Shown: positions 6,794 through 15,097 of the stretch, one piece after another | Numbering within the stretch: position 1 is the first letter of the stretch | Layout: each line of letters starts with the position of its first letter | Source: an uncultured Porphyromonadaceae bacterium | GTDB lineage: Bacteria > Bacteroidota > Bacteroidia > Bacteroidales > Muribaculaceae | Reading direction: 5' to 3' | NCBI GenBank assembly: GCA_947178215.1 | Contig: CAMWXJ010000004.1 | Span: 62,001-126,000, forward strand | Length of the DNA: 64,000 bases | Notes under the pieces: model-generated | The model's input: only the letters and a program-made list of their open reading frames with translations | Databases searched by the model: none | What the model was told of the DNA's origin: nothing | Translations under genes and position numbers: made by a program

Positions 6794-9172
6794 ATGGCCT
6801 CGTTCAAGCAATATATTCTGACAATAATGGTGATGTGCCTGATGTCGTCCAACATATCCGCAAGAGAACTTACCGGCATGATTTCCGGTAAAGTGCTTTC
6901 ATCGGAGGGCGAACCGATAGATTTCGCAAATGTATATCTGAAAGGCACCACTTATTCAGGTACAACAAACGACAAAGGGCTATACCACATCAACGCTCCG
7001 GCAGGCGACTATACGATTGTGTTCTCATCGGTAGGATTTGAGATGCTGGAATTGAAAACGACCATAAAGGCCGACGAGCGCGTGAAGCTCAATGTAAAGT
7101 TGAAGTCGGCCACGCAGCTGGCTGAGGTGATTGTGGTGGGCAATACGCTCAGTAAGGTCAAGAACTCCGCTTTCAACGCCACTGCTGTCGACACCAAAGA
7201 ACTGGTCAACACCACAAAGACCCTCAGCGAAGCACTGTCGAAGGCACCGGGCATGAAAATCCGCGAGAGCGGAGGTGTCGGCTCGGATATGGCCGTGACA
7301 ATGGACGGCTTCAGCGGTAAGCACGTAAAGGTGTTTATCGACGGCGTGCCCCAGGAGGGGGTAGGCAGCTCCTTCGGCATCAACAACATCCCGGTAAATT
7401 TCGCTGACCGCATCGAGGTGTATCGCGGAGTGGTACCGGTAGGATTCGGCTCCGACGCGATTGGCGGCGTGATTAATATAGTCACTCCTAAGCGGCAGCG
7501 CCGCTGGTTTCTCGACGCATCATACTCATACGGCTCTTTTAACACTCACAAGACTTACGTCAATTTCGGCCAGACACTCGCAAACGGCTTCAAGTATGAG
7601 ATAAACGCATTTCAGAACTATTCCGACAACGACTACTGGGTCGACTCGCCGGTCGAGGATTTCGCCACCGGCGGAATCAACCGTAAAAAGCTCGAACATG
7701 TGCGCCGCTTCAATGACACCTACCACAATGAAGCCGTTGTGGCCAAACTGGGCTTCGTGAACAAGCCTTGGGCCGACCGCCTTATCGGCGGATTCACCTA
7801 CTCGCACATGTATAAGGAGATGCAGACGGGTGTAAGACAGGAGATTGTCTACGGTCAGAAACACCGTCACGGCCACTCGCTTATCGGAGCATTGGAATAC
7901 GGCAAACGCAATCTGTTCACCCAAGGGCTCGACGTGGCGCTAACGGGCAACTACAACCGCAACATCACCATTAACGTCGACACAGCCACCGTGAAATACA
8001 ACTGGCGCGGCGAGACTGACCGCCTTAATTCGCCCGGCGAACAGTCGTATCAGAACTCGCGGGCCAACAACAACAACTGGTCCACTACATTCACGGCCAA
8101 TTACCGCCTCAGCGACAGCCATCATTTCACGGTCAACGACGTATTCAACTCGTTCAACCGTTCAAACGACGATCTGCTTGCCGCAACCGTGAGCAGCGAA
8201 GAGATAGGCAAGATTACAAGCAAGAACATCGTGGGCGTATCGTACCGCTATATACCCAACACCAAGTTCAATCTTACCGCGTTCGGCAAACAGTATCACC
8301 AGTATGTGTCGGGCCCGGCAGCAACGACTGCCGCTCAGGACACCTACGTTAAAAGCACACGCTCCGTCGACGCTTTCGGCTACGGAGCGGCCGGCACATG
8401 GTTCATGCCTCTCGGCCTCCAGATGAAAGCTTCGTACGAAAAGGCCTACCGTCTGCCCACAATCGAGGAGATGTTCGGCGATGAGGACCTTGAAGTAGGC
8501 GACATGTCTCTCAAGCCGGAATCGAGTCACAACATAAACCTCAACCTAAGCTACAACAATGCTTTCGGCAACAACATAATATACGTGGAGGCCGGATTCA
8601 TCTACCGCGATACGAGAGACTACATTCAGCGCAACATACTAGCCCTGAGCGGAGGCAAGTCGGCCGCCACATACGTCAACTACGGCAAGGTCGATACCAA
8701 GGGCATCAGCGTGTCGGCACGCTACAACTTCTCGAAGTGGCTGAGCGTGGGCGGCAACTTCACCCAGATGAACGTACGCGACAACATGAAGACCGCCATG
8801 GGAAGCACTGTGGCCAATGTGGCCTACCGCGAACGCATGCCCAACCAGCCCTATATGTTCGCTGACTCCGACATCAACTTCTACTGGCACGGCCTGGGAG
8901 AAAAACGCAATGTACTCACCGTGACCTACGACAACCAGTACACCCACAAGTTCTGCTATTACGCATCCAACATAGGCTCGAACAATGACGACTACATGGT
9001 GCCCGACCAGTTCTCGCACAACCTCACAATATCCTACGGCATCAAAAACGGCAGATACAACCTATCGTTGGAGTGCCGCAACTTCACCAACGAGCGGCTG
9101 TACGACAACTTCAGCCTCCAAAAGGCCGGACGCGCATTCTACGGCAAGGTAAGAATCAATTTCGGCAACTGA
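6794..9172 (+). CDS. xusA: TonB-dependent outer-membrane receptor (XusA-like)
   Basis: A 792-residue receptor with a signal peptide at residues 1-24. A carboxypeptidase-regulatory-like beta domain follows at about 26-110 (GKVLSSEGEPIDFANVYLKGT, then GTTNDKGLYHI). The plug domain is at about 130-230 (SEALSKAPGMKIRESGGVGSD, then RIEVYRGVVPVGFGSDAIGGVINIVT), and the beta barrel runs to the C-terminal ...YGKVRINFGN. The size fits siderophore/haem-type receptors and not the larger SusC transporters, and no SusD follows. The next two genes (DUF4374 lipoprotein and PepSY membrane protein) give the order of the XusABC xenosiderophore-uptake operon described in Bacteroides thetaiotaomicron. Energy would come from an ExbBD-TonB complex, one copy of which is at 54.4-56.3 kb. 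Confidence 0.85.
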   Translation: MASFKQYILTIMVMCLMSSNISARELTGMISGKVLSSEGEPIDFANVYLKGTTYSGTTNDKGLYHINAPAGDYTIVFSSVGFEMLELKTTIKADERVKLNVKLKSATQLAEVIVVGNTLSKVKNSAFNATAVDTKELVNTTKTLSEALSKAPGMKIRESGGVGSDMAVTMDGFSGKHVKVFIDGVPQEGVGSSFGINNIPVNFADRIEVYRGVVPVGFGSDAIGGVINIVTPKRQRRWFLDASYSYGSFNTHKTYVNFGQTLANGFKYEINAFQNYSDNDYWVDSPVEDFATGGINRKKLEHVRRFNDTYHNEAVVAKLGFVNKPWADRLIGGFTYSHMYKEMQTGVRQEIVYGQKHRHGHSLIGALEYGKRNLFTQGLDVALTGNYNRNITINVDTATVKYNWRGETDRLNSPGEQSYQNSRANNNNWSTTFTANYRLSDSHHFTVNDVFNSFNRSNDDLLAATVSSEEIGKITSKNIVGVSYRYIPNTKFNLTAFGKQYHQYVSGPAATTAAQDTYVKSTRSVDAFGYGAAGTWFMPLGLQMKASYEKAYRLPTIEEMFGDEDLEVGDMSLKPESSHNINLNLSYNNAFGNNIIYVEAGFIYRDTRDYIQRNILALSGGKSAATYVNYGKVDTKGISVSARYNFSKWLSVGGNFTQMNVRDNMKTAMGSTVANVAYRERMPNQPYMFADSDINFYWHGLGEKRNVLTVTYDNQYTHKFCYYASNIGSNNDDYMVPDQFSHNLTISYGIKNGRYNLSLECRNFTNERLYDNFSLQKAGRAFYGKVRINFGN

Positions 9173-9199
9173 CACAATAAAACAACTACAATAACAGCA

Positions 9200-10594
9200 A
9201 TGAAAAAAACATTTCTCTTTGGCGTAATGGCAGCCGCTCTGGCCGTTCCTGCGCTTACATCATGCTCCGACTCCGACGAGCCCAACAAAGGGGAAGAGCC
9301 CGAAGGCACCAACGGCAAATTCGTATTTGCCACGACTGTACAGGGTTCCAACGCGACATCTTACGTGCTGCTCACCGGCGATTCGCTTGACGAGGGCACA
9401 CTGTCGCCGGTCAACAACGGCCTGCTCAACGACGGCGCCACACAGTGGGTGTTTCACAAAAACTATCTCTATGCCCTCACCTACAATCAGGGCAACGCCG
9501 GCACCACACGCAGCTACATCCTCGGCGCTAACGGCGAAATGGAGGCCCGCGGCACGGAATACCGCATAAGCCGTTTCTCATCCTACGGCGCCTACGACAA
9601 TGACATTCTCACAATGGCGACTGGAGAGTCGGCCGACGTAATAGACGGCAACGGCTATCACGCCATGATGCTCAACGTTACCTACCTCGACGTGGTGAAC
9701 GAGACAGCCACGACCAACAACGTAACAGCCGAGCACCCCTATCTCCTGGAAAATTTCCTCGGCAACGGCGAATATGTCACCCTCGCCGGCGCCGAACAGA
9801 GCGGCTCGCATCTCTATTGCGGCGCGATACCAATGGGCCTGAGCCAGTATGGCGCAGCCTACGACAACGGCAAGTGGATCCGTGAGGGCTTCGAGCATCT
9901 TGTACACGACGAGGCCGGCGGCTCAGGTGCAGGCTCGTATAAAGCAGGCGAACTCGTGGGCACGCAATATCCCGACGAATGTTGGGTCGCTATTTACGAC
10001 AACGACGATTTCCTCAATCCTACTCTCGTGAAGACCGACCGCATCAGCAGCCCGACGGGCCGATTTAGGTCGCAGTATTATCAGACGATATGGGCTGCCG
10101 AGAACGGCGATATTTACGTGTTCTCACCCTCCTATGCCAAGACCATGACCGACCCGCTCCAAAAGACGAAGCTCAACGCCGGCGTGTGCCGCATTCCGGC
10201 CGGAAGCAAGCAGTTCGACGACTATTACTGCGACATCGAGTCGCAGGCCGGCGGCAAGTCGTTCATGCGTTGCTGGCCCGCAGGCGGCAACTATTTCCTC
10301 ATGGTGATGTACGACCGTCCGCTCACCGAAAGCGGCTTTGCCGGCACCGACCTCGCTATCTTCGACGCGGCATCAAAAAAGCTGACCTATGTCACCGGTC
10401 TGCCCTCCGACATTTCGTCAATCGGCAAAACCGCATATAATCAGAACGGCAACGTGTATATCCCCATCAATGTCGAAAACGGCTATCCGACAATCTACAG
10501 CATTGACACCGCAACGGCGCGCGCAACCAAAGGCGTAGTCATCGAAGGCGCTTCCGACATCACCGGCTTCGGATTCATGGAACCCGCAGAATAA
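9200..10594 (+). CDS. xusB: DUF4374 surface lipoprotein (XusB-like)
   Basis: A 464-residue lipoprotein: MKKTFLFGVMAAALAVPALT then Cys22 (lipobox ALTSC), followed by an acidic SDSDEPNKGEEPEG linker. That acidic start after the Cys fits export to the outer surface in Bacteroidetes. The body matches DUF4374 (beta-propeller-like: TSYVLLTGDSLDEG, GVCRIPAGSKQFDDYY, and the terminal ASDITGFGFMEPAE). In B. thetaiotaomicron a protein of this family, XusB, binds ferric siderophore at the cell surface and works with the TonB receptor. It lies 27 bases after the receptor and 9 bases before the PepSY membrane protein. Binding of a particular siderophore cannot be read from sequence. Confidence 0.82.
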   Translation: MKKTFLFGVMAAALAVPALTSCSDSDEPNKGEEPEGTNGKFVFATTVQGSNATSYVLLTGDSLDEGTLSPVNNGLLNDGATQWVFHKNYLYALTYNQGNAGTTRSYILGANGEMEARGTEYRISRFSSYGAYDNDILTMATGESADVIDGNGYHAMMLNVTYLDVVNETATTNNVTAEHPYLLENFLGNGEYVTLAGAEQSGSHLYCGAIPMGLSQYGAAYDNGKWIREGFEHLVHDEAGGSGAGSYKAGELVGTQYPDECWVAIYDNDDFLNPTLVKTDRISSPTGRFRSQYYQTIWAAENGDIYVFSPSYAKTMTDPLQKTKLNAGVCRIPAGSKQFDDYYCDIESQAGGKSFMRCWPAGGNYFLMVMYDRPLTESGFAGTDLAIFDAASKKLTYVTGLPSDISSIGKTAYNQNGNVYIPINVENGYPTIYSIDTATARATKGVVIEGASDITGFGFMEPAE

Positions 10595-10603
10595 TTACAC
10601 GTC

Positions 10604-11875
10604 ATGAAGATATTCCGCAAACTTCATCTCTGGCTTTCCGTACCTTTCGGAATAATCATCACACTGGTATGCTTCTCAGGCGCGATGCTCATCTTCGAGC
10701 CTGAAATAACCCGGAGCGCCAAAAGCGACGTCTACTATGTCAGCTCAGCCGACGGCGATCCTCTCCCGTTGGGAGAGCTTATGGAGACAGTTAAGGCCAC
10801 GCTGCCCGATTCAGTCTCAATCACCGGCGTGACGGTGTTTGCCGACAAAAACCGCACCTACCAGGTAAATCTCTCCAAGCCCCGCAGAGCATCGCTATTT
10901 ATCGACCAGTACACCGGCAAGATTACCGGCAGATATGAGCGCATTGGCTTCTTCTCGAAGATGTTCGGGCTTCACCGCTGGCTTCTCGACAGCGCCAACC
11001 CGCACGGAGACGGTGTAAAGGTAGGCAAACTTCTCGTGGGCATTTCAACCCTCATATTCGTAATTGCACTTATTACCGGTGTAGTAATATGGTGGCCCCG
11101 CGCAAAGGTGAATTTCCGTCACAGCATGGCCATAACATTCAAGGACGGCTGGCGCGGACTATGGAAAAGCCTGCACGTGGCCGGAGGCATGTATGCGCTG
11201 GTATTTGTACTTGCCATGTCGTTGACCGGCCTCACATGGTCGTTCAACTGGTACCGCACGGCATTCTACGCAGTATGCGGCGTAGAGCACACTCCTCGCA
11301 ACTTCGGCGCCCAGACAAATGCAAAAGCGTCTGAAAACGGTGGCGATCGGGGCGAAGGCCGTGGCAATCGCGGCGAAGGTCGTCGCGGAGAAGGTCGCGG
11401 AGAAGGACGCGGAGAAGGTCGTCGCGGAGAAGGACGCGGAGAAGGACGTGGCGAAGGTCGCGGAGAAGGACGCGGCGAGGGTCGCCGTAATCATTCCGAG
11501 TTCGGCCGCTGGCAGCAGGTATATGATGAGCTGAAGGCACAGAACCCCGACGCCCCGCAGATTACCATCGCCCCCGAAACCGCTTCTGTCACCTTAGGCA
11601 CCACCGGCAACGGACGCGCCACCGACAAATATGAGTTCAACCGCAGGTCGGGCGAAGTAACTCCCGCCACAAAATATGCCGACTCAGTGCCGGCCGACAA
11701 GCTCCGAGGCTGGATATATGCAGTACATACCGGCACCTGGGGCGGACTCCTGACAAGAATCCTGTGGCTACTCGGCGCACTGCTCGGCGCGTCGCTCCCG
11801 CTCACCGGCTACTACATCTGGATAAAGCACCTGCTGAGAAAGAAACACCGCGGCCACACAGCCGCCACGCATTAA
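10604..11875 (+). CDS. xusC: PepSY-associated transmembrane protein, putative ferric reductase (XusC-like)
   Basis: A 423-residue inner-membrane protein with hydrophobic segments near residues 11-32, 145-165, 197-218 and 388-410. PepSY-type regions lie between TM1 and TM2 and in the second large loop, with conserved LRKLHLWLS-like start (FRKLHLWLSVPFG) and MFGLHRWLL and SLHVAGGMYAL histidine motifs near the membrane. This architecture is shared with XusC and other PepSY membrane proteins thought to reduce siderophore iron. Residues about 246-296 are an unusual low-complexity run of RGEG units, in the loop after TM3. It is the last gene of the operon and is followed by two hairpins. Confidence 0.82.
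   Translation: MKIFRKLHLWLSVPFGIIITLVCFSGAMLIFEPEITRSAKSDVYYVSSADGDPLPLGELMETVKATLPDSVSITGVTVFADKNRTYQVNLSKPRRASLFIDQYTGKITGRYERIGFFSKMFGLHRWLLDSANPHGDGVKVGKLLVGISTLIFVIALITGVVIWWPRAKVNFRHSMAITFKDGWRGLWKSLHVAGGMYALVFVLAMSLTGLTWSFNWYRTAFYAVCGVEHTPRNFGAQTNAKASENGGDRGEGRGNRGEGRRGEGRGEGRGEGRRGEGRGEGRGEGRGEGRGEGRRNHSEFGRWQQVYDELKAQNPDAPQITIAPETASVTLGTTGNGRATDKYEFNRRSGEVTPATKYADSVPADKLRGWIYAVHTGTWGGLLTRILWLLGALLGASLPLTGYYIWIKHLLRKKHRGHTAATH
11340..11492 (+). repeat. Coding minisatellite encoding RGEG repeats
   Basis: About 150 bases made of near-identical 12-base units of the type CGCGGAGAAGGA (Arg-Gly-Glu-Gly), some separated by one extra arginine codon. All units are multiples of three bases, so gain or loss would keep the frame and change loop length in the XusC-like protein. 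Confidence 0.85.
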
Positions 11876-11894
11876 CCCTCAGCGTTCCCCGCAA

Positions 11895-11942
11895 AAAATA
11901 TTCAGCGCCCTCGCCTACCATAGCAAAGGCGCTGAATATTTT
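11895..11942. terminator. Terminator after the XusABC-like operon
   Basis: A perfect 15-base stem (AAAATATTCAGCGCC at 11895-11909 with its complement at 11928-11942) and an 18-base loop. The A- and T-rich ends of the stem allow termination in both directions. Confidence 0.65.
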
Positions 11943-11998
11943 ATATGAGGCTGACGCAGCCTCTCGATCGGCATACGACGTCAATAATATATATCATC

Positions 11999-12045
11999 AA
12001 AAAAAACTCAGCCCGCTCGATGGTGAGCAGGCTGAGTTTTTTTTT
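11999..12045. terminator. Bidirectional terminator between xusC and mdh
   Basis: A13-mer stem AAAAAACTCAGCC / GGCTGAGTTTTTT with a further inner GCTC/GAGC pairing; it has an A tract on the left and nine T on the right (12037-12045). It serves the plus-strand operon and the minus-strand mdh, whose stop is 25 bases away. A small GAGGCTG/CAGCCTC hairpin (11947-11963) lies between the two terminators. Confidence 0.8.
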
Positions 12046-12069
12046 GAGTTGTCTGTAAGTGGATAAGGC

Positions 12070-13083
12070 TTACTTGAGGTTGGGGTTGAGTTCGCTCCAC
12101 TTCTCTACGGGAGGAAGAACGCCCATTGCGATAACTTCGTCGCGCATCTTGCAGAGGTGCTCGTAGCTGGCTTGGAGAGCAGCCATTTCGTCGGGGGTAC
12201 CGGCGATAGCCTTGGTGTAAACGCCGTCGGCGTTGATAACGGAGGGCATAGCCATCATGACGTGGTTGAAGCGCTCTGTATCGGCGTAGGTGCCTGCGGG
12301 ATACTCAAACTGCTTGCCACCCATAGCAGCGGCTACCATCTCTACGGAGAGATAAGCGGGGCTCTGGAAAGAGCTGCGGCGACGGAGCTCGATAATCTTG
12401 GCACCACCCTGGGTAACCTCTTTCTGCATCTGCTCCCACTCGATCTGAGTGAGGCCACGGCCGTTGACAGTCTCCTTGGCAGCGATGATGTCGGTGAGCT
12501 TCACGCCGTCGATGGTGGTGGGAGATGCAAACACGGCCATCTTCTCGCCGTGACCGCCGTAGGTGTAGGCGTTCTTGACAGCGGTCTGGCTTACGCCGAA
12601 GTGCTGTGCGAGAGCCTCTTTGAGACGGGTCGAGTCGAGAGCGGCAAGGGTAGCCACCTGATTGGGTTTAAGACCGCTGTGGATAAGGGCTACAAGGCCG
12701 GTGATGTCGGCGGGGTTGAAGATGACAACGAGGAATTTTGCATCGGGGCAATACTTCTTGATGTTCTGACCGAGCTCTTCGGCTACCTTAGAGTTGCCGG
12801 CGAGGAGGTCTTCACGAGTCATGCCCTCTTTACGGGGTGCGCCGCCCGATGAGATGATATACTTGGCATCCTTGAATGCTTCGGCAGCATCGGTGGTGCT
12901 GGTGAAGTTGATGTCATCAAAACCGCACTGACGCATTTCCTTGGCTACGCCTTCGGCGCTGAATACGTCATAGAGGCAGATGTTGGGGGTAAGATGCATC
13001 ATGGCAGCGGTCTGAGCCATGTTTGAGCCAATCATGCCGGCGGCGCCGACAATGACGAGCTTCTCGTCGGTTAAAAATTCCAT
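12070..13083 (-). CDS. mdh: Malate dehydrogenase
   Basis: Lactate/malate dehydrogenase superfamily enzyme interconverting malate and oxaloacetate with NAD. The 337-residue product has the nucleotide-binding GAAGMIGS at 13-20, then SSGGAPRKEGMTREDLLAGN (substrate-loop arginine region), VIFNPADITGL, LDSTRLKEALA (catalytic Asp/Arg area) and YTYGGHGEKM with the catalytic His. It lacks some mitochondrial-type motifs and resembles the form common in Bacteroidales. It is a single gene between a bidirectional terminator and its own promoter, consistent with a strongly expressed central-carbon gene. Confidence 0.93.
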   Translation of the reverse strand: MEFLTDEKLVIVGAAGMIGSNMAQTAAMMHLTPNICLYDVFSAEGVAKEMRQCGFDDINFTSTTDAAEAFKDAKYIISSGGAPRKEGMTREDLLAGNSKVAEELGQNIKKYCPDAKFLVVIFNPADITGLVALIHSGLKPNQVATLAALDSTRLKEALAQHFGVSQTAVKNAYTYGGHGEKMAVFASPTTIDGVKLTDIIAAKETVNGRGLTQIEWEQMQKEVTQGGAKIIELRRRSSFQSPAYLSVEMVAAAMGGKQFEYPAGTYADTERFNHVMMAMPSVINADGVYTKAIAGTPDEMAALQASYEHLCKMRDEVIAMGVLPPVEKWSELNPNLK

Positions 13084-13204
13084 AGTAGTATTTGGTTATT
13101 TATAGTTTGTCAATTTGTGGCTTAAAGGAGCCGATAGCTATAACACACGAGGCGTGACTGATGTTCAGCTCCGGGCTCGGCTAACGGCGCTTGGTTATGT
13201 TCGG

Positions 13205-13234
13205 CAAATATACACAAATTCCTGCACCCGCAAA
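13205..13234 (-). promoter_or_regulatory. Promoter of mdh
   Basis: On the minus strand TTTG (13234-13231) and TATATTTG (13212-13205) match both Bacteroidetes boxes with 18 bases between them. The leader to the mdh ATG would be about 115 bases. This lies in a 316-base divergent gap (13084-13399) that otherwise holds a run of eight T and the plus-strand promoter. Confidence 0.6.
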
Positions 13235-13316
13235 AATATTTTACCCGCTATTTTTTTTCATACTCTGATAGAGATAGGCTTCCGATTAACTTTTGACAGC
13301 TACGGCAAACTAAAAG

Positions 13317-13347
13317 TTGGAGTTTGACGCAAATTTGATTAATTTTG
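13317..13347 (+). promoter_or_regulatory. Promoter of the symporter operon
   Basis: TAATTTTG at 13340-13347 is a perfect -7 box; TTGG at 13317-13320 lies 19 bases upstream as a three-of-four -33 match. A small GCCGCC/GGCGGC hairpin (13361-13378) sits in the leader just ahead of the ATG at 13400. Confidence 0.55.
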
Positions 13348-13399
13348 CAACATTTTCATAGCCGCCACAAAGGGCGGCTTCATATTTGTAAACCCAACA

Positions 13400-14755
13400 A
13401 TGGCCAAGACAACACAATTTGCCTCAAAACTGGGGCTCATAGCGGCGACAGTAGGCTCGGCGGTAGGGCTGGGAAACGTGTGGCGTTTTCCGGCCGAGAC
13501 GCAGGCCAATGGCGGCGCCGCGTTTCTCATCATCTATATCGCCTGTGTGTTTCTGCTCGGCGTTCCGGTAATGGTGGCCGAGTTTGCCCTCGGACGCGCC
13601 GGTCGCAGCGACGCTGTCGGCAGCTTCAAGAACCTCGGCGCCCGCAAGCCGTGGTGGGCCGTAGGCGCTCTGGCGATACTTGCGAGCTACATGATACTCT
13701 GCTTCTATATGGTAGTAGCGGGCTGGACATTCGAGTACCTGGCGGCATCGCTCAGCGGTTCGCTCTACGAGGGATGCTCTACTGCTTCCACCGGCTATTT
13801 CACGGCCAAGATGAACGAGATGACAGGTGAGCCGGGCGGCGTGCTCGTCAACACCTATATCGTGATAGTGCTCAACATAGCAGTGCTGATGCTCGGCGTG
13901 CAGAAGGGCATCGAGCGGCTGAGCAACATCATGATGCCGCTGCTTTTCATCATCCTGCTCATTCTATGCGGCGTGAGCCTCACTCTGCCAGGAGCGGGCG
14001 AGGGACTTGAATTTTTCCTGAAACCCGACTTCTCCAAGGTCACGTCGGACACTGTGCTCAACGCGCTCGGCCAGGCGTTTTTCTCGCTGAGCCTCGGTAT
14101 GGGCATCCTCATCACCTACGCAAGCTATTTTCCGCGCTCCACCAAGCTCACCCGCACGGCTGTAACAGTGTCGATGCTCGACCTGCTTGTAGCTATCCTC
14201 ATGGGCTTCATCATCTTCCCTGCCGTGACCTCGTTTGGTCTCACCGACGAGTCGCTCCGGGGCTCGACACTGGTGTTTGTCACCCTGCCGGAGGTGTTTG
14301 CGCTGATGCCCGCCACACAGGTGTGGTCGGTGCTCTTCTTCCTGCTGCTCTTTGTGGCGGCACTCACCTCCACCATATCCATCGCGGAGGTGTCGGTGGC
14401 TTTCGTGTCCGACCGCTTCTCGACATCGCGCGTCACCGCGACACTCATCGTGCTGCTGCCAATCTTCGGCCTGGCTTCACTATGCGCGATGTCGCAGGCT
14501 CCCGACACCACTCTCACCATAGGCTCGGTGACGGTGTTTGAATTCCTCGACGACACCGCCACCAACATACTGCTCCCCGTAGTGGCTTTCTTCACCTGCA
14601 TTTATGTGGGCTGGTTTGCGCCGCCAAAGCTGCTTTACAGAGAGGTGAGCAACCGTGGCTCAATGGCCGTGCATACCCATGGCCTCATACTATTCATCCT
14701 GCGCTTCATCGCTCCGCTGCTCACGGCGGTGATACTCATAAGCCGATTCATCTGA
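13400..14755 (+). CDS. Neurotransmitter:sodium symporter (SNF/NSS) family transporter, copy 1
   Basis: A 451-residue sodium-coupled transporter, probably for an amino acid or related amine. The N-terminus carries the NSS signature ATVGSAVGLGNVWRFPAETQANGG (TM1, sodium and substrate site). About 11-12 hydrophobic segments follow, including the ALGQAFFSLSLGMGILITYASY segment of TM6 and LLFVAALTSTISIAEV of TM8. The length is that of LeuT/TnaT-type bacterial members. Substrate cannot be assigned from sequence. It shares an operon with a small membrane protein (6 bases downstream) and a second NSS paralogue. Confidence 0.9.
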   Translation: MAKTTQFASKLGLIAATVGSAVGLGNVWRFPAETQANGGAAFLIIYIACVFLLGVPVMVAEFALGRAGRSDAVGSFKNLGARKPWWAVGALAILASYMILCFYMVVAGWTFEYLAASLSGSLYEGCSTASTGYFTAKMNEMTGEPGGVLVNTYIVIVLNIAVLMLGVQKGIERLSNIMMPLLFIILLILCGVSLTLPGAGEGLEFFLKPDFSKVTSDTVLNALGQAFFSLSLGMGILITYASYFPRSTKLTRTAVTVSMLDLLVAILMGFIIFPAVTSFGLTDESLRGSTLVFVTLPEVFALMPATQVWSVLFFLLLFVAALTSTISIAEVSVAFVSDRFSTSRVTATLIVLLPIFGLASLCAMSQAPDTTLTIGSVTVFEFLDDTATNILLPVVAFFTCIYVGWFAPPKLLYREVSNRGSMAVHTHGLILFILRFIAPLLTAVILISRFI

Positions 14756-14761
14756 CCTGAC

Positions 14762-15097
14762 ATGGGCCTACGACTGCCGCAAGGCGCACCGACAGCCATA
14801 GAGCGACGCGCCATCATTGCCGTATGCGCCACGGTGGTCATAGCCGTGGGTGCCATAGCGTGGTGGCGAGGCCACCTTGCCCCGCCGGCATCCACCGCCG
14901 CCTCACAGCGTGTAGTGGCCGAAGAGATACGGGCGATGCAGCAGGCCGACTCGCTCCGCGAAGCACAAAACGACTCTATTAAGCGCGAGCGGCGCACCCG
15001 CAAGCGCACAAAACGCGCCGCCGTACAGGCTGCACCCACAGCCACGCCACGCAACATTCTCGACGAATCAATTCCATCCAATACCGAAAGCAAATGA
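14762..15097 (+). CDS. Small single-pass membrane protein with basic coiled-coil tail
   Basis: A 111-residue protein I do not recognise. A short N-terminal tail leads to one hydrophobic segment at about 17-36 (AIIAVCATVVIAVGAIAWW). An alanine/proline linker and a charged helix (VVAEEIRAMQQADSLREAQ, then KRERRTRKRTKRA) rich in basic residues follow. It starts 6 bases after symporter 1 and its stop overlaps the start of symporter 2 in ATGA. This tight placement suggests production in step with both transporters, perhaps as an accessory subunit; that is inference. Confidence 0.6.
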   Translation: MGLRLPQGAPTAIERRAIIAVCATVVIAVGAIAWWRGHLAPPASTAASQRVVAEEIRAMQQADSLREAQNDSIKRERRTRKRTKRAAVQAAPTATPRNILDESIPSNTESK

